This document shows positions 27,106-35,632 of a DNA stretch of 64,000 nt, piece after piece. The notes beneath the pieces are model-generated. The model was not told where the DNA came from, made no database searches, and saw only the letters and a list, made by a program, of their open reading frames with translations. Location: contig NZ_AYYZ01000002.1 in assembly GCF_001435375.1 (NCBI RefSeq), forward strand, positions 1 to 64,000, given 5' to 3'. Positions within the stretch are counted from its first letter, which is position 1. Every line of letters starts with the position of its first letter. The stretch comes from Ligilactobacillus araffinosus DSM 20653. GTDB taxonomy: Bacteria > Bacillota > Bacilli > Lactobacillales > Lactobacillaceae. Made by a program: the position numbers and the translations under genes.

Positions 27106-28359
27106 ATGGACATTTTAGAAGATTTAAAATGGCGCGGCGCAATCAATCAGGAAACTGATGAAGAAGGCTTACGCGAATTATTAAACGAAAAGAAAATTTC
27201 ATTATACTGTGGAACGGACCCAACTGGTGATAGCTTACACATTGGTCACTTGATTCCGTTTATCATGTTGAAGCGGTTTGAAATGGCCGGGCACCATCCA
27301 TACATTTTAGTCGGGGGCGGAACGGGCTCAATCGGCGATCCAAGTGGCCGCAAGACAGAACGGCAATTACAAACCAAGGAACAGGTTGAACACAACGTGC
27401 AAGCATTAACGGAACAAGTTACCCGGCTTTTTGGTGGCAGCGGACACGTAACATTTGTGAATAACTTTGATTGGCTTTCACAATTCAATTTATTAGATTT
27501 CTTACGCGATTATGGGAAAGAATTCAACGTTAATACCATGATCCGGAAAGACGTTGTTGCCAGCCGGTTGGAAAACGGGATTTCATTTACTGAATTTACA
27601 TATCAAATTTTGCAGTCGATTGACTTTTTGACATTGTATCGTGATCACGATGTGCAATTACAAATCGGCGGATCAGATCAATGGGGCAACATTACTGCTG
27701 GAATTGATTTGATCCACAAAAAAGAAGGCCAGGATGCAAAAGTCTTCGGGCTGACGATTCCATTGATGCTGAAGGCTGATGGAACTAAATTCGGAAAGAC
27801 TGCTGGCGGCGCTGTATGGCTTGATCCAAAGAAGACATCACCATATGAATTCTACCAATTCTGGTTAAATCAAGATGACCGCGATGTTGTGAAATATTTG
27901 AAGTACTTCACCTTCTTAAGCCATGATGAAATCGATGTATTAGCTGAAAAGGTAAAGACGCAACCCGAAAAGCGGGAAGCGCAACGCGCATTAGCCCGTG
28001 AAGTAACGACTTTTGTTCACGGCGAGGACGCAATGCATGAGGCCGAAAAAATCTCTGAAATTTTATTCAGCGGTGACATCAAAGAATTGACAGCTGAACA
28101 AGTTGAACAAGTCTTTGGTAAAATGCCATCCGTTGAAGTTTCACGTGAAAAACAAAACCTTGTAATTTGGTTAGTTGATAATGGCATTGAACCATCGCGG
28201 CGGCAAGCCCGGGAAGATGTTAAAAATGGTGCGATCCGGATCAACGGTGAACGGATTCAAGATCTTGAATATGAACTTGATCCAACCGCTGCTTTTGACG
28301 GTAAATATGTTGTTATCCGGCGCGGAAAGAAGAAATACTTCTTGGCAAAGGTTAAATAA
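27106..28359 (+). CDS. tyrS: Tyrosyl-tRNA synthetase
   Basis: Attaches tyrosine to tRNA-Tyr. The 417-residue length is normal for the bacterial class Ic enzyme. HIGH is intact (His45-His48, in SLHIGHLIPF), the KMSKS loop reads KFGKT as in the Bacillus-type enzyme, and the tyrosine-binding YCGTDPTGDSL and QIGGSDQWGNI motifs are present. A C-terminal S4-like RNA-binding domain (about 350-417) ends in KKYFLAKVK. It is controlled by the T-box directly upstream and is flanked by surface-glycan genes to which it is not functionally related. Confidence 0.97.
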   Translation: MDILEDLKWRGAINQETDEEGLRELLNEKKISLYCGTDPTGDSLHIGHLIPFIMLKRFEMAGHHPYILVGGGTGSIGDPSGRKTERQLQTKEQVEHNVQALTEQVTRLFGGSGHVTFVNNFDWLSQFNLLDFLRDYGKEFNVNTMIRKDVVASRLENGISFTEFTYQILQSIDFLTLYRDHDVQLQIGGSDQWGNITAGIDLIHKKEGQDAKVFGLTIPLMLKADGTKFGKTAGGAVWLDPKKTSPYEFYQFWLNQDDRDVVKYLKYFTFLSHDEIDVLAEKVKTQPEKREAQRALAREVTTFVHGEDAMHEAEKISEILFSGDIKELTAEQVEQVFGKMPSVEVSREKQNLVIWLVDNGIEPSRRQAREDVKNGAIRINGERIQDLEYELDPTAAFDGKYVVIRRGKKKYFLAKVK

Positions 28360-28500
28360 AAAAGGTGGGATAAGACATTAAAATGAGCATGGTGGAAGCA
28401 GAAAAGCGAACGAATCGCGGAGCAAAGATTCGGAGATTTTGAATTAGTTTTACGTCATCACTCTCCCGTTTGTTTTGAAACCCAATTATGCGAATATGGT
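28360..28500. other. Short intergenic element after tyrS
   Basis: 140 bases containing a GC-richer stretch with a CGAATC (10-nt loop) GATTCG hairpin at about 28414-28435. It encodes no gene that I can support. Confidence 0.3.
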
Positions 28501-28540
28501 AAAAGAGGTTGCGACCTATGTCACAACCTCTTTTTGTTTT
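28501..28540. terminator. Bidirectional terminator
   Basis: AAAAGAGGTTGCGAC pairs with GTCACAACCTCTTTT (one mismatch on plus, G-U on minus) with T runs, between the converging tyrS and DUF2207 genes. Confidence 0.85.
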
Positions 28541-28543
28541 ATT

Positions 28544-30451
28544 TTAAAATGCACCATCGCCGGAATTACCGCCAAAGCCACCAGAACTTCCAAATCCGCT
28601 GCTGGAAGAAGAGGAGTCTCCGCCGGACGCAGAGCTTTTAACATCAGAGAATGTTATGCGAACTTTGACGTAAAAATATTTTCCGTCTGTTTTTTCATAA
28701 TAAAAATCATTACCATGAAAAGACGAAATAAATTCTGCCTCCGAAAAACTTTGATGGAGACGATCAAGAATTTTCGGTGCGAGGCCAAATCCTGCAGCAT
28801 ATGGCAAAATATCTTTCCATAAAGTTAAATCATCAAGCTTTGAATTTTTGAAATTACTTGTATCGTGAAGCATCTTTTTAAAACCGGAAATTTTAATATA
28901 TTTTTCCAAACCCTCTGTATTAAAATTTGTATTACGATGATAAGTAAAAACCGAAAGCAGTGAAATAGCTAAACATAAGAGTGCAATGGCGATAATTTTT
29001 CCACTGTCGAATATTGAGACTTCAATGATTACCCACACGCTTAAAATAATTAAAGTAGCAATTAAATATTTTCGGTTGTTTTTGGAAATTTTATCAGCAA
29101 ATGAAATGGTGTATTGTTTTTCAACGGTTGAAAGATATTCATTAAACCAATTATCAAGAGCAGTTAAGAATTCTTTTGCTCGCTGTCGATTTCCTGATGC
29201 TATTTTTCTTAATTGATTGAGAGTAAATTTATGACCATCACCGATAACGTAAAATAGCAGACTGTATATATCTTCTTTTTTAGAAAATTTTCCATTAATA
29301 ATTGAAGAATCCTTGAGCGTTATTTGATAGTCACTATCATCCTTTATTTGGGGACCGGATTTCTTTAAAAGGACTTCATAATTGTTAACGATACTTTCGA
29401 TTTTAATTTTTCCCTCGTTATGAAGTTGAAGAAGTTCACCAATAAAAGTATTAAATTTATCAACAGTTTCGCCGGTGAAAACAGATCCGCGTTCTTTTAA
29501 TAAGGCATTGGCCATTCCGACGGGCATTGTTGGAATATCAAAGTTATGCGGAATTTCACCAACTTTAAGAATCCGTGCTTTTTGGGCTTTTCGTCTAACG
29601 ATCAAGAAACGAAGAACAGCGTATCCGATGATAATGAGCGGAAGCAGACAGTAATTCAGGAAAAATAAAAGTTCTCGTTCATGGGTGATTTTCTTTTCTT
29701 GCGCAATCGTTTTGCTAATAATTTTCGAGTTTTTAACATTTGGATTTTGGGCGGTAACTGATTTCGGGAAAAGAATATCTGTTTCAACGTATGTATTAGC
29801 TGGAAGTTTCTTAATAGCAAGACTCAAAGTTCCATCTTTAGCAGAAATATTTTGGGTATGGGATGCATTGCAATGCATCCAGGCCTTAAATGGAGTTAGA
29901 CTTTTCTGACCAAAATTAAATTTAATATGGATGTTTTTTTGCGTTACATCAGTATCATTTCCAATCACTTTGTAATTTAAGCGCGCAGCATCCGCGTAAT
30001 TGGTGATGGCATCGTCCATTGTAAAGACATAACGAATCGTAACATTGTTATCACACTTGACAGAGTGATACGTCTTGATTAAGAAAGTATCGTCCTTGTC
30101 TCCCTGGGTAACAGTGTATGTATTATTGTTTTCAGAATCATTTTGTTGGATTGGTTTGAGTTTGGCGTTGTTATCTGCAACCTCAACTTTTTCGACATGA
30201 TACGGTGAATTGGTTTTCGGTAGTTCTTGTTGATAGGTCAAGCCATCTGCATAGTCATTGAAATGATAGGTTACAGTTCGCGTTAATCGCACTGCTCCGT
30301 TTTTTTCAATTTGACAATTAATGTTAAGTTTACTGATCGTATATTCAGGACCATCATCTTCGGCGTGAATTGGTTGTAATGCAATACCGCCAATTATCAA
30401 AATGAACGTGATAATGGTCACGATAAAAGAGCGCTTTTTTGAATTGTTCAT
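28544..30451 (-). CDS. DUF2207 membrane protein
   Basis: About 635 residues. The second of two adjacent ATGs (30451) is preferred because GGAG lies 5 nt upstream of it and only 2 nt from the first. Layout: an N-terminal signal/anchor (about 9-30), an extracellular beta-rich DUF2207 domain (about 38-250; YTISKLNINCQI at its start), a membrane helix (about 268-288), a cytosolic helical region, two more helices (about 465-505), and a tail of Ser/Gly repeats ending GDGAF. The SG-rich GFGSSGGFGG end is typical of the family. Function is unknown; it sits among surface-polymer genes but is monocistronic. Confidence 0.85.
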   Translation of the reverse strand: MNNSKKRSFIVTIITFILIIGGIALQPIHAEDDGPEYTISKLNINCQIEKNGAVRLTRTVTYHFNDYADGLTYQQELPKTNSPYHVEKVEVADNNAKLKPIQQNDSENNNTYTVTQGDKDDTFLIKTYHSVKCDNNVTIRYVFTMDDAITNYADAARLNYKVIGNDTDVTQKNIHIKFNFGQKSLTPFKAWMHCNASHTQNISAKDGTLSLAIKKLPANTYVETDILFPKSVTAQNPNVKNSKIISKTIAQEKKITHERELLFFLNYCLLPLIIIGYAVLRFLIVRRKAQKARILKVGEIPHNFDIPTMPVGMANALLKERGSVFTGETVDKFNTFIGELLQLHNEGKIKIESIVNNYEVLLKKSGPQIKDDSDYQITLKDSSIINGKFSKKEDIYSLLFYVIGDGHKFTLNQLRKIASGNRQRAKEFLTALDNWFNEYLSTVEKQYTISFADKISKNNRKYLIATLIILSVWVIIEVSIFDSGKIIAIALLCLAISLLSVFTYHRNTNFNTEGLEKYIKISGFKKMLHDTSNFKNSKLDDLTLWKDILPYAAGFGLAPKILDRLHQSFSEAEFISSFHGNDFYYEKTDGKYFYVKVRITFSDVKSSASGGDSSSSSSGFGSSGGFGGNSGDGAF

Positions 30452-30590
30452 CATTTCTCCATCCTTTGTTTTTAATATTAAAAATATAACGTAATTTGGA
30501 TGTTAAAACAATCTGCGGTATCTGCCTTATTTTCTTTATGATATACTTCTAAGCGATAAGTCAGAATATTATTTAGGTAGGAAATTTAAA

Positions 30591-32411
30591 ATGGACGAAG
30601 CAAAGAAAAACAACTCAAATCGAATTAATAACCTAATTGCGGTTATCATTTTCTTCATTATGGCAATTGTAATGGTCATGCCCTTGATTAGAACAAGGAA
30701 GATTGCGGTGGGGATTGACTGGTGGTTTCATTCTTCACGGATTGAACAAATTTATCGTAATTTAAAAGCAGGAGTATCATTTACATATATTGCGACGTCG
30801 ACGTTTGGTAAAACGGGTGCTGGCTCATTTCTTTTTTATCCGGATGCTTTTATGTATATCTGGGCACTTTTACGTTTTGTTTGTTCACCGGTAACGGCAT
30901 ATTATGTTTGGGTTGGAATTATTTTTTTTATGACCTTAATGATTAGTTACCTTTGCATGCAAAAGTATGCTCATCGACCATTACGGAGTTTCATTTTTGC
31001 GATACTATATACTGTTGCACCATACCATTTATATTTAAGCCCAGTAAATTGGGCTTTGGGAGAATTTGTTGCGTATGCGTTTTTGCCACTTGCCTTTTTA
31101 GGAATATACGAAGTTCTAATAGGCGATGTGCACCAATGGTATGTTCTGACTTGTGGAGTTGGATTAATTTTCTATTGCCATATTTTGAGTGTTTTTTTAA
31201 CCTGCGAAATTATAGTAGCATTTTTAATTTGTCGGGTTATTAAGGGAAAGGGAATGGAATTTGAACGATGGATTGCGTTGATTAAAGCGGGAATCGTTAC
31301 CCTGATTCTTGCCTTGCCAATTATTATTCCGTTGATTACGGATTTCTTTGGCAAGGGCCTTACCGGAACGTACTCAGGAGTGCGAATTGTTCAGCAACTG
31401 GGGACAATTATGACTGATTCGATTGGAAACATAGCGACCAATGGAAGTATCGGGTTAGTTTTACTATTGGTAATTTTAACAGGATGGAAATGGGTTGATC
31501 AAAAAACTCCTGAAATGTCAATGTATATTGCATCAGTTGTTTTATTGATCTTAGCCTCATCTGTTTTTCCGTGGGAAAGTTTTAATCACACTCCGTTAAC
31601 GATTATGCAGTTACCAGTTCGTTATTTGTCTTATTCAATTTTTTTTGCTGCTATTGTTGGCTCACAAGGAATTGTAAAAATTTTAGATAAGCATTTTACC
31701 TTTACAAGAGTTAGGATTCCTGTGTTAGTGATGATAATTCTAGCGGTTGTAGGGACAATGAGTTACTTTGGCTCAATTCTTTCAATGACGACTAAATTGC
31801 AAAATAGCCAGGTTAATAAACCGTTAATATTAAACAAACTGAAACCGGACCAACATCAGGTATTGATGAATAAGATTGTTACAAATGAAAATTATGAAGA
31901 TCAGTTTGCATATTGGGGAGCAACTGGAACGGCGGATTATTTTCCAACAACGGTTTTGGACCACGGCCATTTCTTTGATTATACGGTCTTACAGCCACAA
32001 CAGGCTTTAACACGGGATAAGCCGTTAAATGATTTACTGTTGAGGAAAGCATATATCAATGGGAAGTCACTGGTCGTTGATCCGGTTGCTGGTCCTAATC
32101 GGTTAACATATGGAATTGAGGTTCATCATCAAAGTAAGGTAAATTTACCAGTGATTTGTTACGTTCATACAACATTGAAGGTTAACGGGCAAAGGGTTAC
32201 GCCACAATTGAGTTCACGTGGAACGGTCGAGCTGAATCTTGCGCCTGGAAGTTATCAGATCGAGGTTGGCTATCAGCCTTCTAAGGCTTATTTTATTGGT
32301 TTAGGAATTGCACTGATTGCGTGGTTGCTGCTTTTTGTACGAATTGTTTTTCATCGGAAAAATCAGCAGTCGAGTAATCCTCATGCTAAAGTGTTAAATT
32401 CAAATTATTAA
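30591..32411 (+). CDS. PTPS-related/YfhO-like membrane protein, paralogue of 23638
   Basis: 606 residues with about twelve membrane segments. The N-terminal external motif GIDWWFHSSRIEQIYRNL matches the D..FH..RI motif of its paralogue at 23638, and TVAPYHLYLSPVNWALGEF is a family-like loop. The C-terminal extracellular beta domain (about 515-565: LKVNGQRVTPQLSSRGTVEL then LAPGSYQIEVGY) precedes the last helix and matches the C-terminal part of YfhO proteins. It is probably a GT-C-type sugar transferase or flippase acting on the outer face. It is followed by a terminator and then by the secreted amidase, so it is not strictly operonic with it. Confidence 0.65.
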   Translation: MDEAKKNNSNRINNLIAVIIFFIMAIVMVMPLIRTRKIAVGIDWWFHSSRIEQIYRNLKAGVSFTYIATSTFGKTGAGSFLFYPDAFMYIWALLRFVCSPVTAYYVWVGIIFFMTLMISYLCMQKYAHRPLRSFIFAILYTVAPYHLYLSPVNWALGEFVAYAFLPLAFLGIYEVLIGDVHQWYVLTCGVGLIFYCHILSVFLTCEIIVAFLICRVIKGKGMEFERWIALIKAGIVTLILALPIIIPLITDFFGKGLTGTYSGVRIVQQLGTIMTDSIGNIATNGSIGLVLLLVILTGWKWVDQKTPEMSMYIASVVLLILASSVFPWESFNHTPLTIMQLPVRYLSYSIFFAAIVGSQGIVKILDKHFTFTRVRIPVLVMIILAVVGTMSYFGSILSMTTKLQNSQVNKPLILNKLKPDQHQVLMNKIVTNENYEDQFAYWGATGTADYFPTTVLDHGHFFDYTVLQPQQALTRDKPLNDLLLRKAYINGKSLVVDPVAGPNRLTYGIEVHHQSKVNLPVICYVHTTLKVNGQRVTPQLSSRGTVELNLAPGSYQIEVGYQPSKAYFIGLGIALIAWLLLFVRIVFHRKNQQSSNPHAKVLNSNY

Positions 32412-32444
32412 AAGATAATGACATAACCATATCATTAAAGTGAT

Positions 32445-32485
32445 AAATACCAGTGTTAATTCAACTTAGCACTGGTATTTTCTAT
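32445..32485 (+). terminator. Terminator
   Basis: AAATACCAGTG (32445-32455) pairs with CACTGGTATTT (32470-32480), then a short T run. Confidence 0.8.
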
Positions 32486-32561
32486 AAAAATATAATATTA
32501 AATTTTTTACTTGTATGTTATACTTTTAACCGTTAGCAAAAAGGAAAGGGATATTCATTTT

Positions 32562-35366
32562 ATGTTTGATGAAAAGACACATTATAAGATGTACAAAAGT
32601 GGTAAAAATTGGGCTTTTGGCGCCATCACAACTGCGACCTGTTTACTGGGGTTGAACATGGGAGCAGTAACACATGCCAATAATGTTCAATCAATTTCTC
32701 AAAATACACAACCAAAGAATGGATCAAGCGTTCAATCAAAACAATCAAGTCAACCATCACAGCAGGTGGTATTAAAGAGCAGTCAAAAATCACAATCATC
32801 TTCAGTTGCAGCTAAGACGACAGTCCAGGAACAACCTCAAGTAACGAACTTTGCAGCTGTTCCTTCACGCAGTTCACAAGCTAGTCCAGTTCAAAAACAA
32901 TCAAACGTTCAAACAAATAAGTCAGCTAAAATTACAGTTCAAAAGAGCCAACCGGAAGTAACGAACTTTGCGGCTCAACCAACCAAGGTAACCAACCAAA
33001 CGCAAACGGCACCTAAGAGCAATCCAGTTTCTTCATCAAAGGCAAATAATCAACAAGAAGTTAAAAACCAACAATCAGTTCAAGAACAATCAAGTTCACA
33101 AGCTCAACAATCGAGCTCACTTGATAAATATACTTTTGCTGAAAGTCACCCGGAAGCAAAGCAAGTAAGACAAAACAACAACTGGTACTTGCAAGAAAAC
33201 GGCAAAAATTTAACGGGGTTCCAAAAGATTGCTGACCAAAATAAGATTTGTTATTATAATCCATCAAACGGTGCGATGGTGTATGGTCAACAAAAAATTG
33301 ATAACAAATGGTACCTTTTTGACAAGGTAACTGGAGCTTTACAATTTGGTTATCAATGGATCGGTGATCAAAATAAAGAAGTTTACTATGATCTGAATAA
33401 AGGCAACATGGTGTATGGTCACCAGAAGATCAATGGTAAAGAACAATACTTTGATCCCGTAACGGGTATTCAAGCCAAGAACAGTTATGTATGGGATAAA
33501 AATGCCAATGCCGAATATTACTACGATGGTTTAGGTAACATGGTGTATGGTCAACAAAAAATCAACGGTCATTGGCAATACTTCGACTCAAAGACTGGAA
33601 AACAAAGTAAGAACCAATATGTTTGGGTCGGTAACCAAAACAAGTGGGTTTACTATGACGGCGTTGGTAACATGGTCTATGGTCAACAAAAGATCAACGG
33701 TCATTGGCAATACTTCGATTCAACTACAGGTGCGCAAGCTAAGAATAGTTATGTTTGGATTGGTAACCAAAATAAAGAAGTTTATTACGACCAAAACGGT
33801 GATATGGTTTATGGTCTTCAAACTATCCAAGGCAAGAAACAATACTTTGACCCAGTGACAGGTGCACAAGCTAAGAACAGTTACATTTGGGATAAAAATA
33901 CAAATGGTGAATATTACTTTGATGGCTTAGGCAATGCAGTTTATGGTCAACAAAAGATCAACGGCAAGTGGCAATGGTTTGATTTACAAACTGGTAAGCA
34001 AGCGAAGAGCCAATTTGTAAATATTAAAGATCAAAACAAGATTGTTTACTATGATAGTTTGGGTAACATGGTTTACGGTCAACAAAAGATCAATGGTCAC
34101 TGGTACTTATTCGATAAGGTAACGGGCGCGATGCAAACTGGTTTCCAGTGGCTTGGTAATTACGGTCAAAATAAGACATGTTATTATAATCCAGCAAATG
34201 GCCAAATGGAATATGGTCAACAAAGGATCAATGATAATTATTATTTGTTTGATGATGTAACGGGTGCGATGTATCGCGGAACATATGTTGATTATAATCA
34301 TGGACACGCTCTTGAATTCTATGATAATGGTGGTCAATTAGTAACAGGCTCGTATAATAGTAGTGATCAAACATACCATTTTGCGACGGAACAAGAAGCT
34401 GCAGATTCAAAGGGTAAGCTTGTTGTTGGCCAATTAATGGCAAATGGTTTAATTAAATTTCAAGGAAACACATATGATGTAATCAATAACCAAGTCCAGA
34501 CAGGTCAACAAAGAATTGACAATAATTGGTACTTGTTTGATAAGGATTCTGGTGCAATGCAAACTGGTTTCCAAAACTTAGCTCCATACGGTCAAAATAA
34601 AGTATGTTACTACAATCCAGCAAATGGCAAAATGGAATATGGTCAACAAAATATTAACGGTCACTGGTACTTATTTGACAAGGTAACGGGGGCGCGGTTA
34701 ACTGGCTGGCAAAGCTTGGCTCCATATGGTCAAAACAAGGAATGCTTCTACAACCAAGATGGAACAATGCACTACGGCTGGTTAGATACTGACCGGTATA
34801 ATTACTACTTTGATAATGTAACTGGTGCAGAATACATCGGCGGAAGTCATAACATTGACGGGCGTTGGTACAATTTTGATAATCAAGGACATTGCCTCGA
34901 TTTTAATCAACGGGTAATTAATTGGTTTGAAAGTCGAAAGAACCATTTAACATATTCAATGTACGGTTCACGCAACGGTTCGGACAGAACGGCTGACTGC
35001 TCAGGTTCGATGACGCAAGCAATTCGTGATGCCGGTGCGGGACCATATTCACATTTGTACAATACGGATTCATTACATGGTTATTTACGCAATAATGGGT
35101 ACTACCTTGTAACAGCTAATGGTAGTTTTACACCTGAACGTGGAGATGTTATTATTTGGGGTCGTCAAGGTGCAAGTGGTGGTGCAGCGGGTCATACGCT
35201 TGTAATTTCGCAAGGTGGAAATGATGCCCAATGTATTTCGACCTGTTACTATACAAATGGTCAACCAGGAACAGCTGTTCAAGAATTGCCATATAATTGG
35301 TACTGGCACTTAGACGATTGTCCATACTATTATGTATATCGTCAAGGCGATCAACATCGAAGTTAA
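32562..35366 (+). CDS. Secreted peptidoglycan amidohydrolase with glucan-binding repeats
   Basis: About 934 residues from the ATG at 32562. It starts with a KxYKxGKxW signal (YKMYKSGKNW, residues 8-17) followed by a hydrophobic stretch and a Ser/Gln-rich low-complexity region (about 45-190) that contains two copies of a TNFAAxP motif. Then come about thirteen degenerate YG/glucan-binding repeats (about 205-790). The C-terminal about 145 residues are an Amidase_5/NlpC-P60-type cysteine peptidase: TADCSGSMTQAI with Cys813, and GHTLVIS with His878. It should cut cell-wall peptide bonds while bound to alpha-glucan. It shares signal and repeats with the GH70 and GH25 proteins here. Confidence 0.9.
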   Translation: MFDEKTHYKMYKSGKNWAFGAITTATCLLGLNMGAVTHANNVQSISQNTQPKNGSSVQSKQSSQPSQQVVLKSSQKSQSSSVAAKTTVQEQPQVTNFAAVPSRSSQASPVQKQSNVQTNKSAKITVQKSQPEVTNFAAQPTKVTNQTQTAPKSNPVSSSKANNQQEVKNQQSVQEQSSSQAQQSSSLDKYTFAESHPEAKQVRQNNNWYLQENGKNLTGFQKIADQNKICYYNPSNGAMVYGQQKIDNKWYLFDKVTGALQFGYQWIGDQNKEVYYDLNKGNMVYGHQKINGKEQYFDPVTGIQAKNSYVWDKNANAEYYYDGLGNMVYGQQKINGHWQYFDSKTGKQSKNQYVWVGNQNKWVYYDGVGNMVYGQQKINGHWQYFDSTTGAQAKNSYVWIGNQNKEVYYDQNGDMVYGLQTIQGKKQYFDPVTGAQAKNSYIWDKNTNGEYYFDGLGNAVYGQQKINGKWQWFDLQTGKQAKSQFVNIKDQNKIVYYDSLGNMVYGQQKINGHWYLFDKVTGAMQTGFQWLGNYGQNKTCYYNPANGQMEYGQQRINDNYYLFDDVTGAMYRGTYVDYNHGHALEFYDNGGQLVTGSYNSSDQTYHFATEQEAADSKGKLVVGQLMANGLIKFQGNTYDVINNQVQTGQQRIDNNWYLFDKDSGAMQTGFQNLAPYGQNKVCYYNPANGKMEYGQQNINGHWYLFDKVTGARLTGWQSLAPYGQNKECFYNQDGTMHYGWLDTDRYNYYFDNVTGAEYIGGSHNIDGRWYNFDNQGHCLDFNQRVINWFESRKNHLTYSMYGSRNGSDRTADCSGSMTQAIRDAGAGPYSHLYNTDSLHGYLRNNGYYLVTANGSFTPERGDVIIWGRQGASGGAAGHTLVISQGGNDAQCISTCYYTNGQPGTAVQELPYNWYWHLDDCPYYYVYRQGDQHRS
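33225..34860 (+). repeat. YG-type glucan-binding repeat array, amidase
   Basis: About thirteen imperfect 40-50 residue units built on GNMVYGQQKINGHWQYFD and TGAQAKN-type blocks. The most regular units at 33390-34000 are 132 bp (44 residues) and nearly identical in DNA to those in the GH70 and GH25 genes. Confidence 0.85.
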
Positions 35367-35380
35367 TAATTGAATTTATG

Positions 35381-35407
35381 GCTGTGATAAAGATCACAGT
35401 CTTTTTG
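35381..35407 (+). terminator. Terminator after the secreted amidase
   Basis: CTGTGAT (35382-35388) pairs with ATCACAG (35393-35399), loop AAAG, then TCTTTTT. Confidence 0.75.
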
Positions 35408-35560
35408 ATAGTTTATAACTATGATTCAAATTAATAATATACCAGTATGAAATTAAATTGTTTGAAACTTAACTGGAGACCACATAATTATCCTTAAGTT
35501 ATATTTTTATACTTTGTTTTTAATTTATAATAAATAGTATAAATTTTTGTTTAATTTAAG

Positions 35561-35588
35561 TTCAAATACAGATTAGAAGGTATATAAT
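35561..35588 (+). promoter_or_regulatory. Candidate GH70 promoter
   Basis: TTCAAA (35561-35566), 16-nt spacer, TATAAT (35583-35588), 45 nt before the ATG, which has an AAGGAG site. No cre-like site is seen near it. Confidence 0.5.
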
Positions 35589-35632
35589 AAAAGCATAAGT
35601 GATTGTTCAATTATTTTTAAGGAGTTACTAAT

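Noticed and set aside
28175-28381. 68-codon frame overlapping the end of tyrS
   Set aside because: It lies inside the intact tyrS gene in another frame and has no support.
33225-34860. Regular DNA repeats considered as a CRISPR array
   Set aside because: Units are 132 bp, contiguous, in frame, and encode glucan-binding modules; there are no spacers or cas genes.
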